Assembly (NCBI RefSeq): GCF_002260545.1
Contig: NZ_LGSU01001500.1
Span: 1 to 32,719, forward strand
Direction: 5' to 3'
Source: Hydrocoleum sp. CS-953
Lineage (GTDB): Bacteria; Cyanobacteriota; Cyanobacteriia; Cyanobacteriales; Microcoleaceae
DNA length: 32,719 bases
Both the position numbers and the translations under genes were made by a program. How positions within the stretch are numbered: position 1 is the stretch's first letter; each line of letters starts with the position of its first letter. A model generated the notes under the pieces. The model saw nothing but the letters and a program-made list of their open reading frames with translations, had not been told where the DNA came from and searched no databases. Shown here in pieces: positions 1-7,588 of this stretch.

Positions 1-84
1 CAAAAAAATAATTCTGATTGTATCGATCAGTTAATAACTGAAGTATCGCCCAAGTATAGCAATAATGCATGGGAATTGGTATAA
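1..84 (+). CDS. Possible 3' end of a gene entering from the left edge
   Basis: Frame 1 is open from the first base and ends at a TAA at 82-84, giving 27 codons that end in NNAWELV. The residue mix looks protein-like, with Trp, Glu, Lys and Asp and no low-complexity run, and AT-rich non-coding DNA follows directly. The piece is too short to assign to a family. It may equally be chance read-through, so confidence is low. Confidence 0.3.
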   Translation, partial: QKNNSDCIDQLITEVSPKYSNNAWELV

Positions 85-460
85 GACGCACTCAAGACAG
101 TCAAAAGTTAGATTTTATCGGCTCAAAACTTTTCCTTGCGCAACATGAAAGGTGCTACATTCATTAATTGATAATTACCTCAAGGAAAACTGCAACGGAA
201 TTGAATATCCTGAATTATTTAATTAATAACTAATAATTATTAATCATTCGATAATTTCAGGAAATTATTTCACATCCAAAGTTTGAAACTATTTGATTTG
301 TAGCATTCTTTTTTTTGAAATGGAATAATTTAATTCCCTACTTTTAGAACAACTTATTTATAGGGAATTTTATCTCAATCAGAATGAGTTAATAACTCAT
401 ACATAGATATAGCTGAATACTAACATTAACCAGCTATTAGCCTAAAAATTTGTACATATA

Positions 461-696
461 ATTAGGGCTTGCTGACTAAATATAAAAGCCTTAATAGATA
501 AAAATTTTCGCCTTTTTTGGTCTGGAAAAAGTACGAAATTTTAGGTCATTTAGGTTCAAAAAGTTAGCATTTTTGGCTCAATATTACAGGAACAATTAAG
601 TGATAATTCCTCCCACTACCTCCTCGCTCCCATACCCATTTATCCTGACTCCTAACTCCTACCCTTACTAAAAGACTTTATTCAGCAAACCCTAAT
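461..696. mobile_element. MITE-like element, family II (TA target)
   Basis: The left end reads ATTAGGGCTTGCTGA. The right end, reverse-complemented, reads ATTAGGGTTTGCTGA and stays similar for about 20 more bases. TA lies directly outside both ends (459-460 and 697-698), as expected for a TA target duplication. It carries no transposase. A second copy in inverted orientation lies at 9301-9499. TA targeting suggests mobilisation by an IS630/Tc1-type transposase in trans, which is inference. Confidence 0.7.
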
Positions 697-804
697 TAGG
701 TATCTGTTTGCGGAGCATTCCGGAACGGAAAAGCTTGGGTCTAAATCCCCGACTTCTAGCTTGTCGTTTAATTTTAGGAGAGGTTTAAATCTCCTTCTAA
801 AAAA

Positions 805-825
805 GCTGACCGCTGACTGCTGACC
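805..825. repeat. Heptanucleotide tandem repeat (STRR-type)
   Basis: Three head-to-tail copies of GCTGACC (the middle one GCTGACT) lie just downstream of the oxidoreductase stop codon. Confidence 0.8.
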
Positions 826-832
826 GCTTTTT

Positions 833-1957
833 TTAAAAGCTACTTGTATTTTCGATAAATTCATCTAAATCTGGCACATTTACCCAAGTACCAGTTAAAT
901 TAGATTCATGGGTTAAATCCATTAATAACTGAGAATAAATACCCTCTTTTAGAGATGGAACTACAGATTTTTCTGCCTCTATTGCTTGTACCCAATTATC
1001 AACTACTCGAATAAAAGGTGCAATTCTACCATCAGAATAAACTTTGGGAAAATCTAACCTTTCAGGAATATTTATTTCTGCTAAATTATCCCCATTTTGA
1101 GAACCCCAAACTTTAAACCCATGCACATAATCTTTTTGATTATTACTACCAACAATTAAAGTACCTTTACTACCATAAACTTCTACCCAATGACCACGCC
1201 CTTGATAGGTGACAGAACTAATACAAATTTGACAGGGAGTACCATCTGCCAACTCTAACATAATATTACAAGTATCATCAGCATCTACTGGTTTTAATTG
1301 GTCTCCTACAGTCGGATCGGGGCGAGTTTTAATAGAAGTATTAAGTTGTCCCCAAAGTTTTTTAGCAGGACCAAATAACCAATTAACATAATCAAAAGTA
1401 TGGGAAGCGATCGCTCCTAATGCACCACCTCCTTTATCCTTTTGAGAATACCAATTCCAAGGACGATTTGGGTTAGCGCGACTTGATGCTAACCAATCAA
1501 TTTTAATTAGGTGTTTATCCCCCACATATCCATCTGCTAAAATTTCGGCAAATAGTTGCCAAGCAGGAATATAACGAAACTCAAAATCCATAGTTGCTAC
1601 ACATTTATTAGTAGCAGCAATATGATATAATTCTTGAGCTTCTTCTACTTTTAAAGTTGTGGGTTTTTCTAACAATAAATGTTTGCCTGCGGATAATACT
1701 TGCTTTGCCATTTCATAATGGAGAAATGGTGGAGTTGAAATTGTTACAGCACTAACTTCAGGTAGGGAAATTATCTCTTCTATGGTATTACAAGCATGAG
1801 GAATATTATGATTTAATGCAATTGATTTAGCTTTTTCTAAATCTGGATTATAAACAGCTAATACTTCAGTTTTATGATGTGCTTGTAGACCTGGTATATG
1901 TACTTTTTGACCAAATCCTGTACCGATAACTGCTACGCCAATAGTTTGATTGTTCAT
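833..1957 (-). CDS. Gfo/Idh/MocA family oxidoreductase
   Basis: This 374-aa protein is predicted to be a cytosolic NAD(P)-dependent dehydrogenase acting on a sugar, inositol or related polyol. The N-terminal Rossmann fold shows the dinucleotide-binding glycines in VIGTGFGQ (about residues 10-17). The signature LLLEKPTT (about 94-101, Glu97-Lys98-Pro99) supplies the family's catalytic/cofactor Lys. The rest matches the C-terminal alpha/beta substrate domain, including FEFRYIPAW and GGGALGAIASHTFDYVNWLF. Length is normal. The ATG at 1957 is the natural start because the glycine motif follows closely; no strong Shine-Dalgarno is visible. It stands alone between repeat-rich spacers, so its substrate cannot be inferred from neighbours. 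Family assignment is secure; the substrate is unknown. Confidence 0.9.
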   Translation of the reverse strand: MNNQTIGVAVIGTGFGQKVHIPGLQAHHKTEVLAVYNPDLEKAKSIALNHNIPHACNTIEEIISLPEVSAVTISTPPFLHYEMAKQVLSAGKHLLLEKPTTLKVEEAQELYHIAATNKCVATMDFEFRYIPAWQLFAEILADGYVGDKHLIKIDWLASSRANPNRPWNWYSQKDKGGGALGAIASHTFDYVNWLFGPAKKLWGQLNTSIKTRPDPTVGDQLKPVDADDTCNIMLELADGTPCQICISSVTYQGRGHWVEVYGSKGTLIVGSNNQKDYVHGFKVWGSQNGDNLAEINIPERLDFPKVYSDGRIAPFIRVVDNWVQAIEAEKSVVPSLKEGIYSQLLMDLTHESNLTGTWVNVPDLDEFIENTSSF

Positions 1958-1980
1958 TGTTTATTAAGAAGGATTTATTA

Positions 1981-2008
1981 ATTGATAATTGATAATTGAT
2001 AATTGATA
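1981..2008. repeat. ATTGATA heptamer tandem repeat
   Basis: Four perfect copies of ATTGATA lie in tandem. Shorter tracts of the same heptamer recur at about 2126-2154 and 2273-2293, each time beside one of the 105-bp repeats. Confidence 0.85.
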
Positions 2009-2019
2009 ATGAATACTTA

Positions 2020-2532
2020 CAGTGGATTCCAGGTTGATGAAGTACGGTGGCACTAAATTTTTAAATAGTTTTTGAAGTATGGAATTAAATTTTCACTCAA
2101 AATTAGCAAATTTACTAGAATCATGGATAATTGATAATTGATAATTGATAATGAACAATGGATAATTATTTACAGCATATTTCGGGCAAATGATGTACAA
2201 GGTAAATGGCAAAAATATTGTATTGCGGGCATCTTGCCAGGGATGATTGTACCTCATAACAGTCGATAATGGATAATTGATAATTGATAATGAATAATTA
2301 CAGCGAATTTCAGGTTGATGAAGTACGGTGGCACTAAATTTTTAAACAGTTTTTGAAGTCTGGAATTAAGTTTTCACTCAAAATTAGCAAATCTACTAGA
2401 ATCATAGATAATTCATAATGAATAATTACAGCAAATTCCATGTTGATGAAGTACAGTGGCACTAAATTTTTAAATAGTTTTTGAAGTCTGGAATTAAGTT
2501 TTCACTCAAAATTAGCAAATCTACTATAATCA
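2020..2532. repeat. Three direct copies of a ~105-bp repeat
   Basis: Copies start at about 2020, 2301 and 2429. Each runs from CAG(T/C)(G/A)(G/A)ATT through GATGAAGTAC(G/A)GTGGCAC and ends near AGCAAAT(T/C)TACTA. They differ at only a few positions. Spacing is uneven (281 then 128 bp) with ATTGATA/ATGAATAAT tracts between, so this is not a CRISPR. No ORF runs through the units. Function is unknown. Confidence 0.85.
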
Positions 2533-2634
2533 ATGTACCTCATAACAGTGGAAAGCGCTGTATTAATAATAATTAATAATGGATAATTAATTATTAATTA
2601 TTCATTATCCATCACCAAAAAATAAGGTTATTAG

Positions 2635-2782
2635 CCTCCCCTTTTAAGGGGATGAAAAAAATCAATTTAGTATTTTAATCCCGATGGTTTCCTACGGAAT
2701 GCTGCGCAAATAGTCAGAGGTACTGATAACTGTTAACGCAGTTACGACCATAGGAGGCTAACTGTTAACTGATAACTGAAAT
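2635..2782. repeat. Dispersed repeat, copy 1 (overlaps gshB stop)
   Basis: It starts with the perfect 14-bp palindrome CCCCTTTTAAGGGG and GATGAAAAAA. It ends with ACGCAGTTACGACCATAGG, AGGCTAACTG and GATAACTGAAAT. A second copy lies at 6068-6223. The end of this copy overlaps the last codons and stop of gshB. It also contains an internal GGAATGCTGCGCAAA repeat. Confidence 0.8.
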
Positions 2783-3730
2783 AGCCCATTCTATTACTTG
2801 TTTCCCCAAGTTAACATTATCAAGTAAGTCAATTTCTCTAATTCCTGTCGGACTTGTAACATTAACCTCTGTCAGATAACCACCAATCACATCTATACCA
2901 ACAAAATATAAACCATCCGCTACTAATTTAGGTGCTAAATACTCACAAATTTCATACTCCCTTTCTGTAATTTCTGTCTGAGCAACCCTACCTCCCACTG
3001 CCATATTTCCTCGAAATTCTTTGCCAGTAGGAATCCTATTTACTGCCCCAATAGGTTTACCATTCAACATAATAATTCGCTTATCTCCTTCTTTTGCTGC
3101 TGGTAAATAACTCTGAACCATCACAGGTTCTTGACCTTGTTTTGTACTAATTTCTATCAAGGAATTAAAATTTTTATCTGTAGGTTCTAAAAATAAAATT
3201 CCCTCCCCAGCTTTTCCACCCAAAGGTTTTAAAACTGCTGCTCCTTGTGACTCTAAAAATTCTCTAATTACCTGTTTATTTTGACTAACAATTGTGTTAG
3301 GAATTGCTTTTATAAATTGCAAAGCATACATTTTTTCATTAGCAGCGCGTAACCCTTGAGGAGAATTTATTACTAAAGTTTTTTCTGGATTAATATAGTC
3401 TAGAAGATAGGTAGTATAAAGATAAGGAATTGTTACTGGTGGATCTTGCCGCATAAATACAGCATCCATAGACTCTAATAGTTCCAGCATAGTTTTTCCT
3501 AAATCATACCAAGGGTTACTTGCCACCCAATGATTCTCTACCCTTTCAATTGGGATAAAATGTACCCGCTGAATTGTTGCCCAGGTTTGACTATCAATAA
3601 TAGTTAGCTGATTAATTTCCGTTATCCAAACTTCGTGACCAAGTTCTTGAGCAGCTTCCATTAGTGCAACCGTGCTATCGTGAACTGGGTTAAGTTTGTC
3701 TATGGGGTCTATGATGAATGCAAATTTCAT
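2765..3730 (-). CDS. gshB: Glutathione synthetase (prokaryotic, ATP-grasp)
   Basis: This 321-aa cytosolic enzyme joins gamma-glutamylcysteine and glycine using ATP, the second step of glutathione synthesis. The start MKFAFIIDPIDKLNPVHDST is typical of bacterial GshB. Family motifs follow in order: FMRQDPP (about 92-98), NSPQGLRAANEKMYAL (122-137), the ATP-grasp loop VLKPLGGKAGEG (166-177), the NRIP and RGNMAVGG segments (231-247), and the metal-binding LTEVNVTSPTG (286-296). Length is normal. It lies 128 bp downstream of grxC on the same strand, a pairing of glutathione maker and user common in cyanobacteria, so co-transcription is likely. Oddly, the last residues and stop codon lie inside a dispersed repeat. 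Confidence 0.96.
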   Translation of the reverse strand: MKFAFIIDPIDKLNPVHDSTVALMEAAQELGHEVWITEINQLTIIDSQTWATIQRVHFIPIERVENHWVASNPWYDLGKTMLELLESMDAVFMRQDPPVTIPYLYTTYLLDYINPEKTLVINSPQGLRAANEKMYALQFIKAIPNTIVSQNKQVIREFLESQGAAVLKPLGGKAGEGILFLEPTDKNFNSLIEISTKQGQEPVMVQSYLPAAKEGDKRIIMLNGKPIGAVNRIPTGKEFRGNMAVGGRVAQTEITEREYEICEYLAPKLVADGLYFVGIDVIGGYLTEVNVTSPTGIREIDLLDNVNLGKQVIEWAISVIS

Positions 3731-3858
3731 CTTTAATTTTGTTAATTAGTTTAAAATATTTTGAGTCATCAAGTAGGGGGAAATAATCATCTTAAAACAA
3801 GAATTACCCCTAAAAAATAATAAATTCCAGTAAAGTTTTTGTCTTACCGAAATTGATA

Positions 3859-4119
3859 CTAAACTTCTAGAAGTTGATCTAGTTTCCCTTGAGCTTCTAG
3901 TCCATATAGATCATCACAACCCCCAATATGTTGGTCATTGATAAAGATTTGTGGCAAAGAACGACGGCCATTTGCTCTATTGGCCATCTTTTCTCGTTCT
4001 ACCTCATCGCCATCTATAGCGTATTCCTGATAGTTTACTTGTTTTTTATCTAAAAGGGCTTTAGCACGAATGCAAAATGGACAACTTGACCAGGTGTAAA
4101 TTTCTACGTTAGCAGACAT
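3859..4119 (-). CDS. grxC: Glutaredoxin (dithiol, GrxC type)
   Basis: This 86-aa thioredoxin-fold protein uses glutathione to reduce disulfides and glutathionylated proteins in the cytosol. The dithiol active site CPFC is at Cys13-Cys16, preceded by EIYTWSS. The cis-proline loop SLPQIFINDQHIGGCDDL (about 54-71) completes the glutathione-binding site. The length is that of class I glutaredoxins. It lies directly upstream of gshB on the same strand, supporting a shared redox role. No clear Shine-Dalgarno precedes the ATG at 4119, but the start is fixed by the short N-terminus before the first beta strand. Confidence 0.95.
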   Translation of the reverse strand: MSANVEIYTWSSCPFCIRAKALLDKKQVNYQEYAIDGDEVEREKMANRANGRRSLPQIFINDQHIGGCDDLYGLEAQGKLDQLLEV

Positions 4120-4343
4120 AATGGATTACCCATAAATAATATTTCTTAACCTATTGTAATATTAATTGGCTCTTTGAGAATAATTTTAGATTTTATATAA
4201 CTCAGGACTTACACAGGTGAACCTAGAAACCCAATACGAGCGTAGACATTTTTTATTAAAAACCGGACAGTACAAAGTTATGAGTAGAAAAAACATTATA
4301 TCCTGACCACTAAGGCTAGGCATGATATTTTTAACTTCTGTAG

Positions 4344-5792
4344 TTAGCTCCTATCATTCGTAACCAGAGATACGGCAATAAATGCCACCAAACCTACTAA
4401 AGGAGCGATTAAGGTAGGAAAACCGTCAAAATCAGCAGTGAAAATAGGATTTTTGATATATAATAAACTGTTATCGCTACCAAACATTTTTGGCATTAGA
4501 ACAAACAATATTAGCCTAGTTCCTGTCCCCGAAATGATACAAGCTAAAGCACCATATTTTTTTGCTTTAGGCCAATACAAACCACCTGCTAGGGGCACTA
4601 ATAATCCTGCAAACCCTAAATCGAAGGCTAACAGCAACAAAATCCCAGTCTGGGGAACCAAAACAGCAAACAAAACTCCCAAAGACGTAATCCCAAAAGC
4701 CATAAACCGAGTTAACCTCAATAGCCGATCGCTACCTCGATCCCGACTACCTTGGCGAATACCAATCACATTATGGGCAATTACTGAAGATGTACCAAGA
4801 ATTGCTCCATCAGCAGTTGAAAGGGAAGCAGCAAGAATGGCAGCAATGACCAACAAGCCTAAAACTGGTGGAACCACTCCTTTGATGAGAGCTAAAAGTA
4901 AAGGACCTTCAGGAGTAATACCTGCCTGGGCTAATATTTGCGGAGTAGATAGAGCCACGATCGAAAATGGTACACCGATAATTACTGTTCCTGCTGAAGC
5001 GATCAAACAAGCTCGTTGCGCAGTTTCAGGGCTATCGGCAGCAAAAATTCGCGCCATAAAGTCGATAGCCACAATATCTCCCAAACCAAGAGCTAACAAG
5101 GTTGCCCAGTTAATGGCAGCTCCAGCAGCAGGATTGGCTAATTGCTCTAAGGCAAATGGACCCATGCCGTCTGGTATGTCAAAGCCAAAGTTGACTCCCA
5201 TAAAACCAAACAGTAGCATAGTGCCAATAAAGGCGATCGCTACCTGAATAGCATCGGTATAGACTATAGCAAACATTCCTCCAGAAGCAGTGTAAATAAA
5301 TACGATAGTTGCAATCATTATCACCCCAATAGTATAGCTAGTTCCTAAAAAACTCTCAAAAACATAGCCTCCTGCCACTAAGTTTCCTGCCAGCAAAAAC
5401 CCAAAACTCAAAACCATGATAATAGAAACGACAACTTCTGTTAAGCGACCATACTTGAGTCGATAAAAATCTGGGAGAGTAATTAATCCCATGCTGTTCA
5501 TTGGTTTGGCAAAAAATAGACCACTTAAAAGCAAACAGAGGGCTAATCCCAAGGGCAAAGATGCCCCCGCCCAAAAGCCAAATTCACCAGCTAGGTCAGT
5601 ATTGCCCAAGGTGGCATTAGAATCGACGGACTGGGCCATCAAGGTAGCAGCGGCCAGGGGCAAGATGAGGCGGCGTCCTGCTACCAGAAAGTTGATGCTA
5701 TCGCCTTTAATCTGTTTGGCAGTCCAGATACCAATACCTAAGGTAGCAAACAAAAAGAGGATGATTCCCCAAAAAAATATTAGATCTGTCAT
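4344..5792 (-). CDS. Sodium:solute symporter (SSS) family protein
   Basis: This 482-aa multi-pass inner-membrane protein is predicted to couple solute uptake to the sodium gradient. Hydrophobic segments run along the whole chain, enough for 12-13 helices. Family features include the N-terminal FLVAGRRL, SNATLGNTDLAGEFGFWAG, a TASGGMFAIVYTDAIQ segment typical of SSS helix 5, and AAILAASLSTADGAILGTSS near helix 8, where sodium-site Ser/Thr residues lie in relatives. The open frame reaches 5873, but I prefer the ATG at 5792. It begins MTDLIFFWG at the first helix and has AGGAACAGG just upstream, whereas the longer version needs a TTG start and a polar extension. The substrate cannot be told; a urea-transporter-like gene lies about 1.8 kb away but is not adjacent. 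Confidence 0.88.
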   Translation of the reverse strand: MTDLIFFWGIILFLFATLGIGIWTAKQIKGDSINFLVAGRRLILPLAAATLMAQSVDSNATLGNTDLAGEFGFWAGASLPLGLALCLLLSGLFFAKPMNSMGLITLPDFYRLKYGRLTEVVVSIIMVLSFGFLLAGNLVAGGYVFESFLGTSYTIGVIMIATIVFIYTASGGMFAIVYTDAIQVAIAFIGTMLLFGFMGVNFGFDIPDGMGPFALEQLANPAAGAAINWATLLALGLGDIVAIDFMARIFAADSPETAQRACLIASAGTVIIGVPFSIVALSTPQILAQAGITPEGPLLLALIKGVVPPVLGLLVIAAILAASLSTADGAILGTSSVIAHNVIGIRQGSRDRGSDRLLRLTRFMAFGITSLGVLFAVLVPQTGILLLLAFDLGFAGLLVPLAGGLYWPKAKKYGALACIISGTGTRLILFVLMPKMFGSDNSLLYIKNPIFTADFDGFPTLIAPLVGLVAFIAVSLVTNDRS

Positions 5793-5880
5793 AGTACCTG
5801 TTCCTGAGTTGGTTAGCTTGAATATCTGGATAATCGTAGCATGGCATAGATTTATTTGGCGTTGACCGATCAAAAGCTGA

Positions 5881-6005
5881 TATCATCTCCGGTTGAATAG
5901 TTATAATGATATCTCTCGTAGTATTGCTCTACCCCTATCTATCTGCAGAGTTAGAGCAATACTATAAACAAAAACTTTTTTCTCACTTATTATCTGGACA
6001 TCATA
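5881..6005. mobile_element. Degenerate MITE-like element, family I
   Basis: The left end TATCATCTCCGG and the reverse-complemented right end TATGATGTCCAG form imperfect inverted repeats. They are flanked by TGA (5878-5880) and TTA (6006-6008), a decayed version of the T-W-A duplication seen in other copies. Inside is a clean hairpin, with GTATTGCTCTA at 5921-5931 pairing with TAGAGCAATAC at 5952-5962. Confidence 0.5.
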
Positions 6006-6067
6006 TTACTATATAAAGTTTTGTTTTTTTATTTCAAAAAATATTACAAAAAAATGAGGTCTAAAGT

Positions 6068-6223
6068 CTCCCCTTTTAAGGGGATGAAAAAATATTTAAC
6101 TCAGTATTTCAAGCCTCCGACTAAGGTCTGAGGTTCACTGATAACTGATAACGCAGTTACGACCATAGGAGGCTAACTGTTAACGCAGTTACGACCATAG
6201 GAGGCTAACTGATAACTGAAATG
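6068..6223. repeat. Dispersed repeat, copy 2 with internal duplication
   Basis: It shares the CCCCTTTTAAGGGG palindrome and the GATAACTGAAAT end with the copy at 2635-2782. The internal unit carrying ACGCAGTTACGACCATAGG is duplicated in tandem (about 32-bp period) here and single in the other copy. Confidence 0.8.
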
Positions 6224-6250
6224 ACACACTTTGACTGGCCAAGATTTTAG

Positions 6251-6354
6251 CTACTTTTTTGTGCTTAATTCCCAAGAACCCCAATCTCGAAAAGTTATAA
6301 TTGTACTTGGTCGCAGTCCGCCATCAATAATATACTTAACACTTATAGATAGGG
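6251..6354 (-). pseudogene. Possible remnant: C-terminal fragment of an unknown protein
   Basis: Read on the minus strand, a short frame ends at 6251 with residues DGGLRPSTIITFRDWGSWE followed by LSTKK and a stop. The composition (Trp, Arg, Asp, Gly) is protein-like and unlike the AT-rich surroundings. An in-frame stop lies upstream near 6375 and no start is evident. I read it as the tail of a decayed gene but cannot name a family. It could be chance. Confidence 0.25.
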
Positions 6355-6483
6355 GTATTATTTATATGTTTGTTTCTTTATCAACAAGCCCTTTTTTGTC
6401 TAGTGAGTAGTTAGATTATTCAGGCGATTGCGATTAAACTTAGTCTATAAATATAGTCGTCATTAACTGAAAACAGTTCAAAT

Positions 6484-6993
6484 ATGCTCTGTAATTCTCT
6501 AACTCGCTTACAAATAGATAGAAATTCAACTCTGGCAGAAGCGCTATCAAACTTCAGCCTGAATAAACAATCGGAAATTCCATGGTTGGTAAAGCTTTTA
6601 GAGAATCCCAAAAGTCCACTAGCTTTACCAGGAAACATCAATTTATTCGGACATGATTGCTTGCACTTGCTGCTGGCACGAGGCACATCTGGAGCTGACG
6701 AAGCCTTTGTCATTGGCTTCACTATGGGAAACGATCTGAAAACCAATAGGCTACATATTTTGATTTTTAAAGTTTTTACGCAATTTTTCTACCCGGTAAA
6801 GTATCGTTTCACTTCTTACCAACTGCAAATTTTTGATCAAGGTTTGATTTTGGGTCAGCAGTTGAAAACCAAAAATATCCATCAATTTGACTTTAACTTG
6901 GTTCTGGACAAAAGTATTGGCGAAATGCGATCGTATTTCGGCATCAACCTTAAACAACTCGAAGAATTTATTGATTATACAAAACTCATTTGA
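6484..6993 (+). CDS. Coq4-like protein with HDxxHx11E metal motif
   Basis: This 169-aa soluble protein has no signal peptide. Residues 57-73 read His57-Asp58-x-x-His61, then eleven residues, then Glu73. That is the spacing of the zinc-binding HDxxHx11E signature of Coq4, a ubiquinone-pathway protein. The preceding ALPGNINLFG and following FVIGFTMGN fit the helical context of that family. Overall length is shorter than classical Coq4. Cyanobacteria make plastoquinone, not ubiquinone, so a literal Coq4 role is not implied. An in-frame TAG at 6454 and the absence of other ATG or GTG codons before 6484 support this start. It is flanked by repeats with no operon partner. Family link is moderate; function unknown. 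Confidence 0.65.
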   Translation: MLCNSLTRLQIDRNSTLAEALSNFSLNKQSEIPWLVKLLENPKSPLALPGNINLFGHDCLHLLLARGTSGADEAFVIGFTMGNDLKTNRLHILIFKVFTQFFYPVKYRFTSYQLQIFDQGLILGQQLKTKNIHQFDFNLVLDKSIGEMRSYFGINLKQLEEFIDYTKLI

Positions 6994-7001
6994 TAAATCT
7001 T

Positions 7002-7090
7002 AGAACTTATGCAGAATACAAAAAGATAGACCACTTTTCCGGGGCAAAGCCGTTAACCCCCAGTAGATAAAGTGTATCTGCGTAAATCCT
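7002..7090. mobile_element. Short inverted-repeat element, family III
   Basis: The left end AGAACTTATGCAGA and the reverse-complemented right end AGGATTTACGCAGA are imperfect inverted repeats bounding 89 bp. The same AGGACTTA(C/T)GCA ends frame the much larger nest at 9251-9848, and a solitary relative lies near 4204. No coding capacity. Confidence 0.5.
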
Positions 7091-7300
7091 GAATCTAATA
7101 ATTAGGGTTTGCGGATTACAGCAGTTTTCCTTCGGAATGATAGGCAAACATCTATTTTCAGCTACTTCAGGAATTTCTCCTGCTACTACTGGGTTTCAAA
7201 CTATTTGTAGTGTAAAAAATCCTAAAGTACCGTTAAAGAGAAAGCTTTATTTACAAAGATGTCTATATAGTCTTTGAGTATTTATATCAAATCCGGTTAA

Positions 7301-7449
7301 TATCATGTCCGGTAGCATCGGTATTTTATAGAGAAGGTAAGGAGGAAGTAGGGGCGATTCGCGAATCGCCCCTACAAGAGAAGGAAAAAGCTTATATGGC
7401 AGTAGATATTTTCCCAACTTTTACACAAACGATACCAACGGACATGATA
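7301..7449. mobile_element. MITE-like element, family I (inner)
   Basis: The left end TATCATGTCCGGTAGCATC and the reverse-complemented right end TATCATGTCCGTTGGTATC are inverted repeats. TAA flanks both sides (7298-7300 and 7450-7452). A perfect 28-bp palindrome sits in its middle (7348-7375). It has no ORF and appears to have inserted into the outer element at 7285-7584. Confidence 0.72.
7348..7375. repeat. Perfect 28-bp palindrome
   Basis: The left arm GTAGGGGCGATTCG is followed directly by its exact reverse complement. Related arms occur at 13345-13373 and 30594-30621, each inside a MITE-like element. Confidence 0.9.
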
Positions 7450-7588
7450 TAATTCGGTATAAAAAAATTTTTCATCTTCATCTTCATCCAAGAGCGAATG
7501 TTTCTAAATTCTCTTCCCTCCTGACTCCTGACTCCTGACTCCTAGATTAACTATTTAATTATACCAATGCTACCGGATTTGATATTAT

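Larger units (their letters stand above)
85..832. other. Gene-free, repeat-bearing spacer
   Basis: No convincing gene is present. Positions 85-458 are AT-rich with no structure I can name. A MITE-like element fills 461-696. It is followed at about 705-733 by an inverted copy of a GGAATGCTCCGCAAACA-type repeat, also seen near 2688-2710, 7125-7149 and 24560-24586. A triple heptamer lies at 805-825. A short minus-strand frame across 682-864 is made of these repeats and is not taken as a gene. Confidence 0.6.
1958..2634. other. Repeat-filled spacer upstream of the oxidoreductase
   Basis: No gene is present. The spacer is built of ATTGATA heptamer tracts and three copies of a roughly 105-bp repeat, listed separately. 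It also holds two copies of a short GTACCTCATAACAGT phrase (about 2249-2263 and 2535-2549). Confidence 0.6.
5793..6483. other. Repeat-bearing spacer
   Basis: No intact gene. It holds a MITE-like element (5881-6005), the second copy of the dispersed repeat (6068-6223) and a probable reading-frame remnant (6251-6354). The rest is AT-rich. Confidence 0.6.
7285..7584. mobile_element. MITE-like element, family I (outer, interrupted)
   Basis: The left end is TATCAAATCCGGT. The right end, reverse-complemented, is TATCAAATCCGGTAGCATTG. Both sides are flanked by TTA (7282-7284 and 7585-7587), consistent with a 3-bp target duplication. The left end is interrupted by a second element at 7301-7449. Removing that element plus one TAA restores a left end ATATCAAATCCGGTTAATTC that pairs with the right end over about 25 bp (20 matches). 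Confidence 0.7.
6994..7588. other. Spacer packed with nested small elements
   Basis: No gene is present. It holds a family III inverted-repeat element (7002-7090), a solitary family II end (ATTAGGGTTTGCGGA at 7101-7115), a GGAATG...GCAAAC repeat near 7125-7149, an outer and an inner family I element (7285-7584 and 7301-7449) and a CTGACTC triplet (7521-7541). The outer element stops four bases short of the urea-transporter stop codon. Confidence 0.6.

Noticed and set aside
682-864. 60-codon minus-strand frame
   Set aside because: It is composed of repeat sequence (heptamers and a palindromic repeat) and overlaps the end of the oxidoreductase gene.
2020-2532. CRISPR array
   Set aside because: Units are about 105 bp, only three, with unequal spacing and repeat-rich rather than unique intervals; no cas genes nearby.
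4438-5247. A 269-codon plus-strand frame opposite the symporter gene
   Set aside because: It is the antisense of a clear multi-helix transporter; its residues (many Ala, Pro, Lys, Arg) are what complementing hydrophobic codons gives, and no motif is visible.
5793-5873. Extended symporter start at a TTG codon
   Set aside because: The extension is polar and unlike the family; the ATG at 5792 has a purine-rich site and begins at the first membrane helix.
6420-6746. 108-codon minus-strand frame opposite the Coq4-like gene
   Set aside because: The plus-strand frame carries the HDxxHx11E motif; the opposite frame shows no domain and is a shadow.
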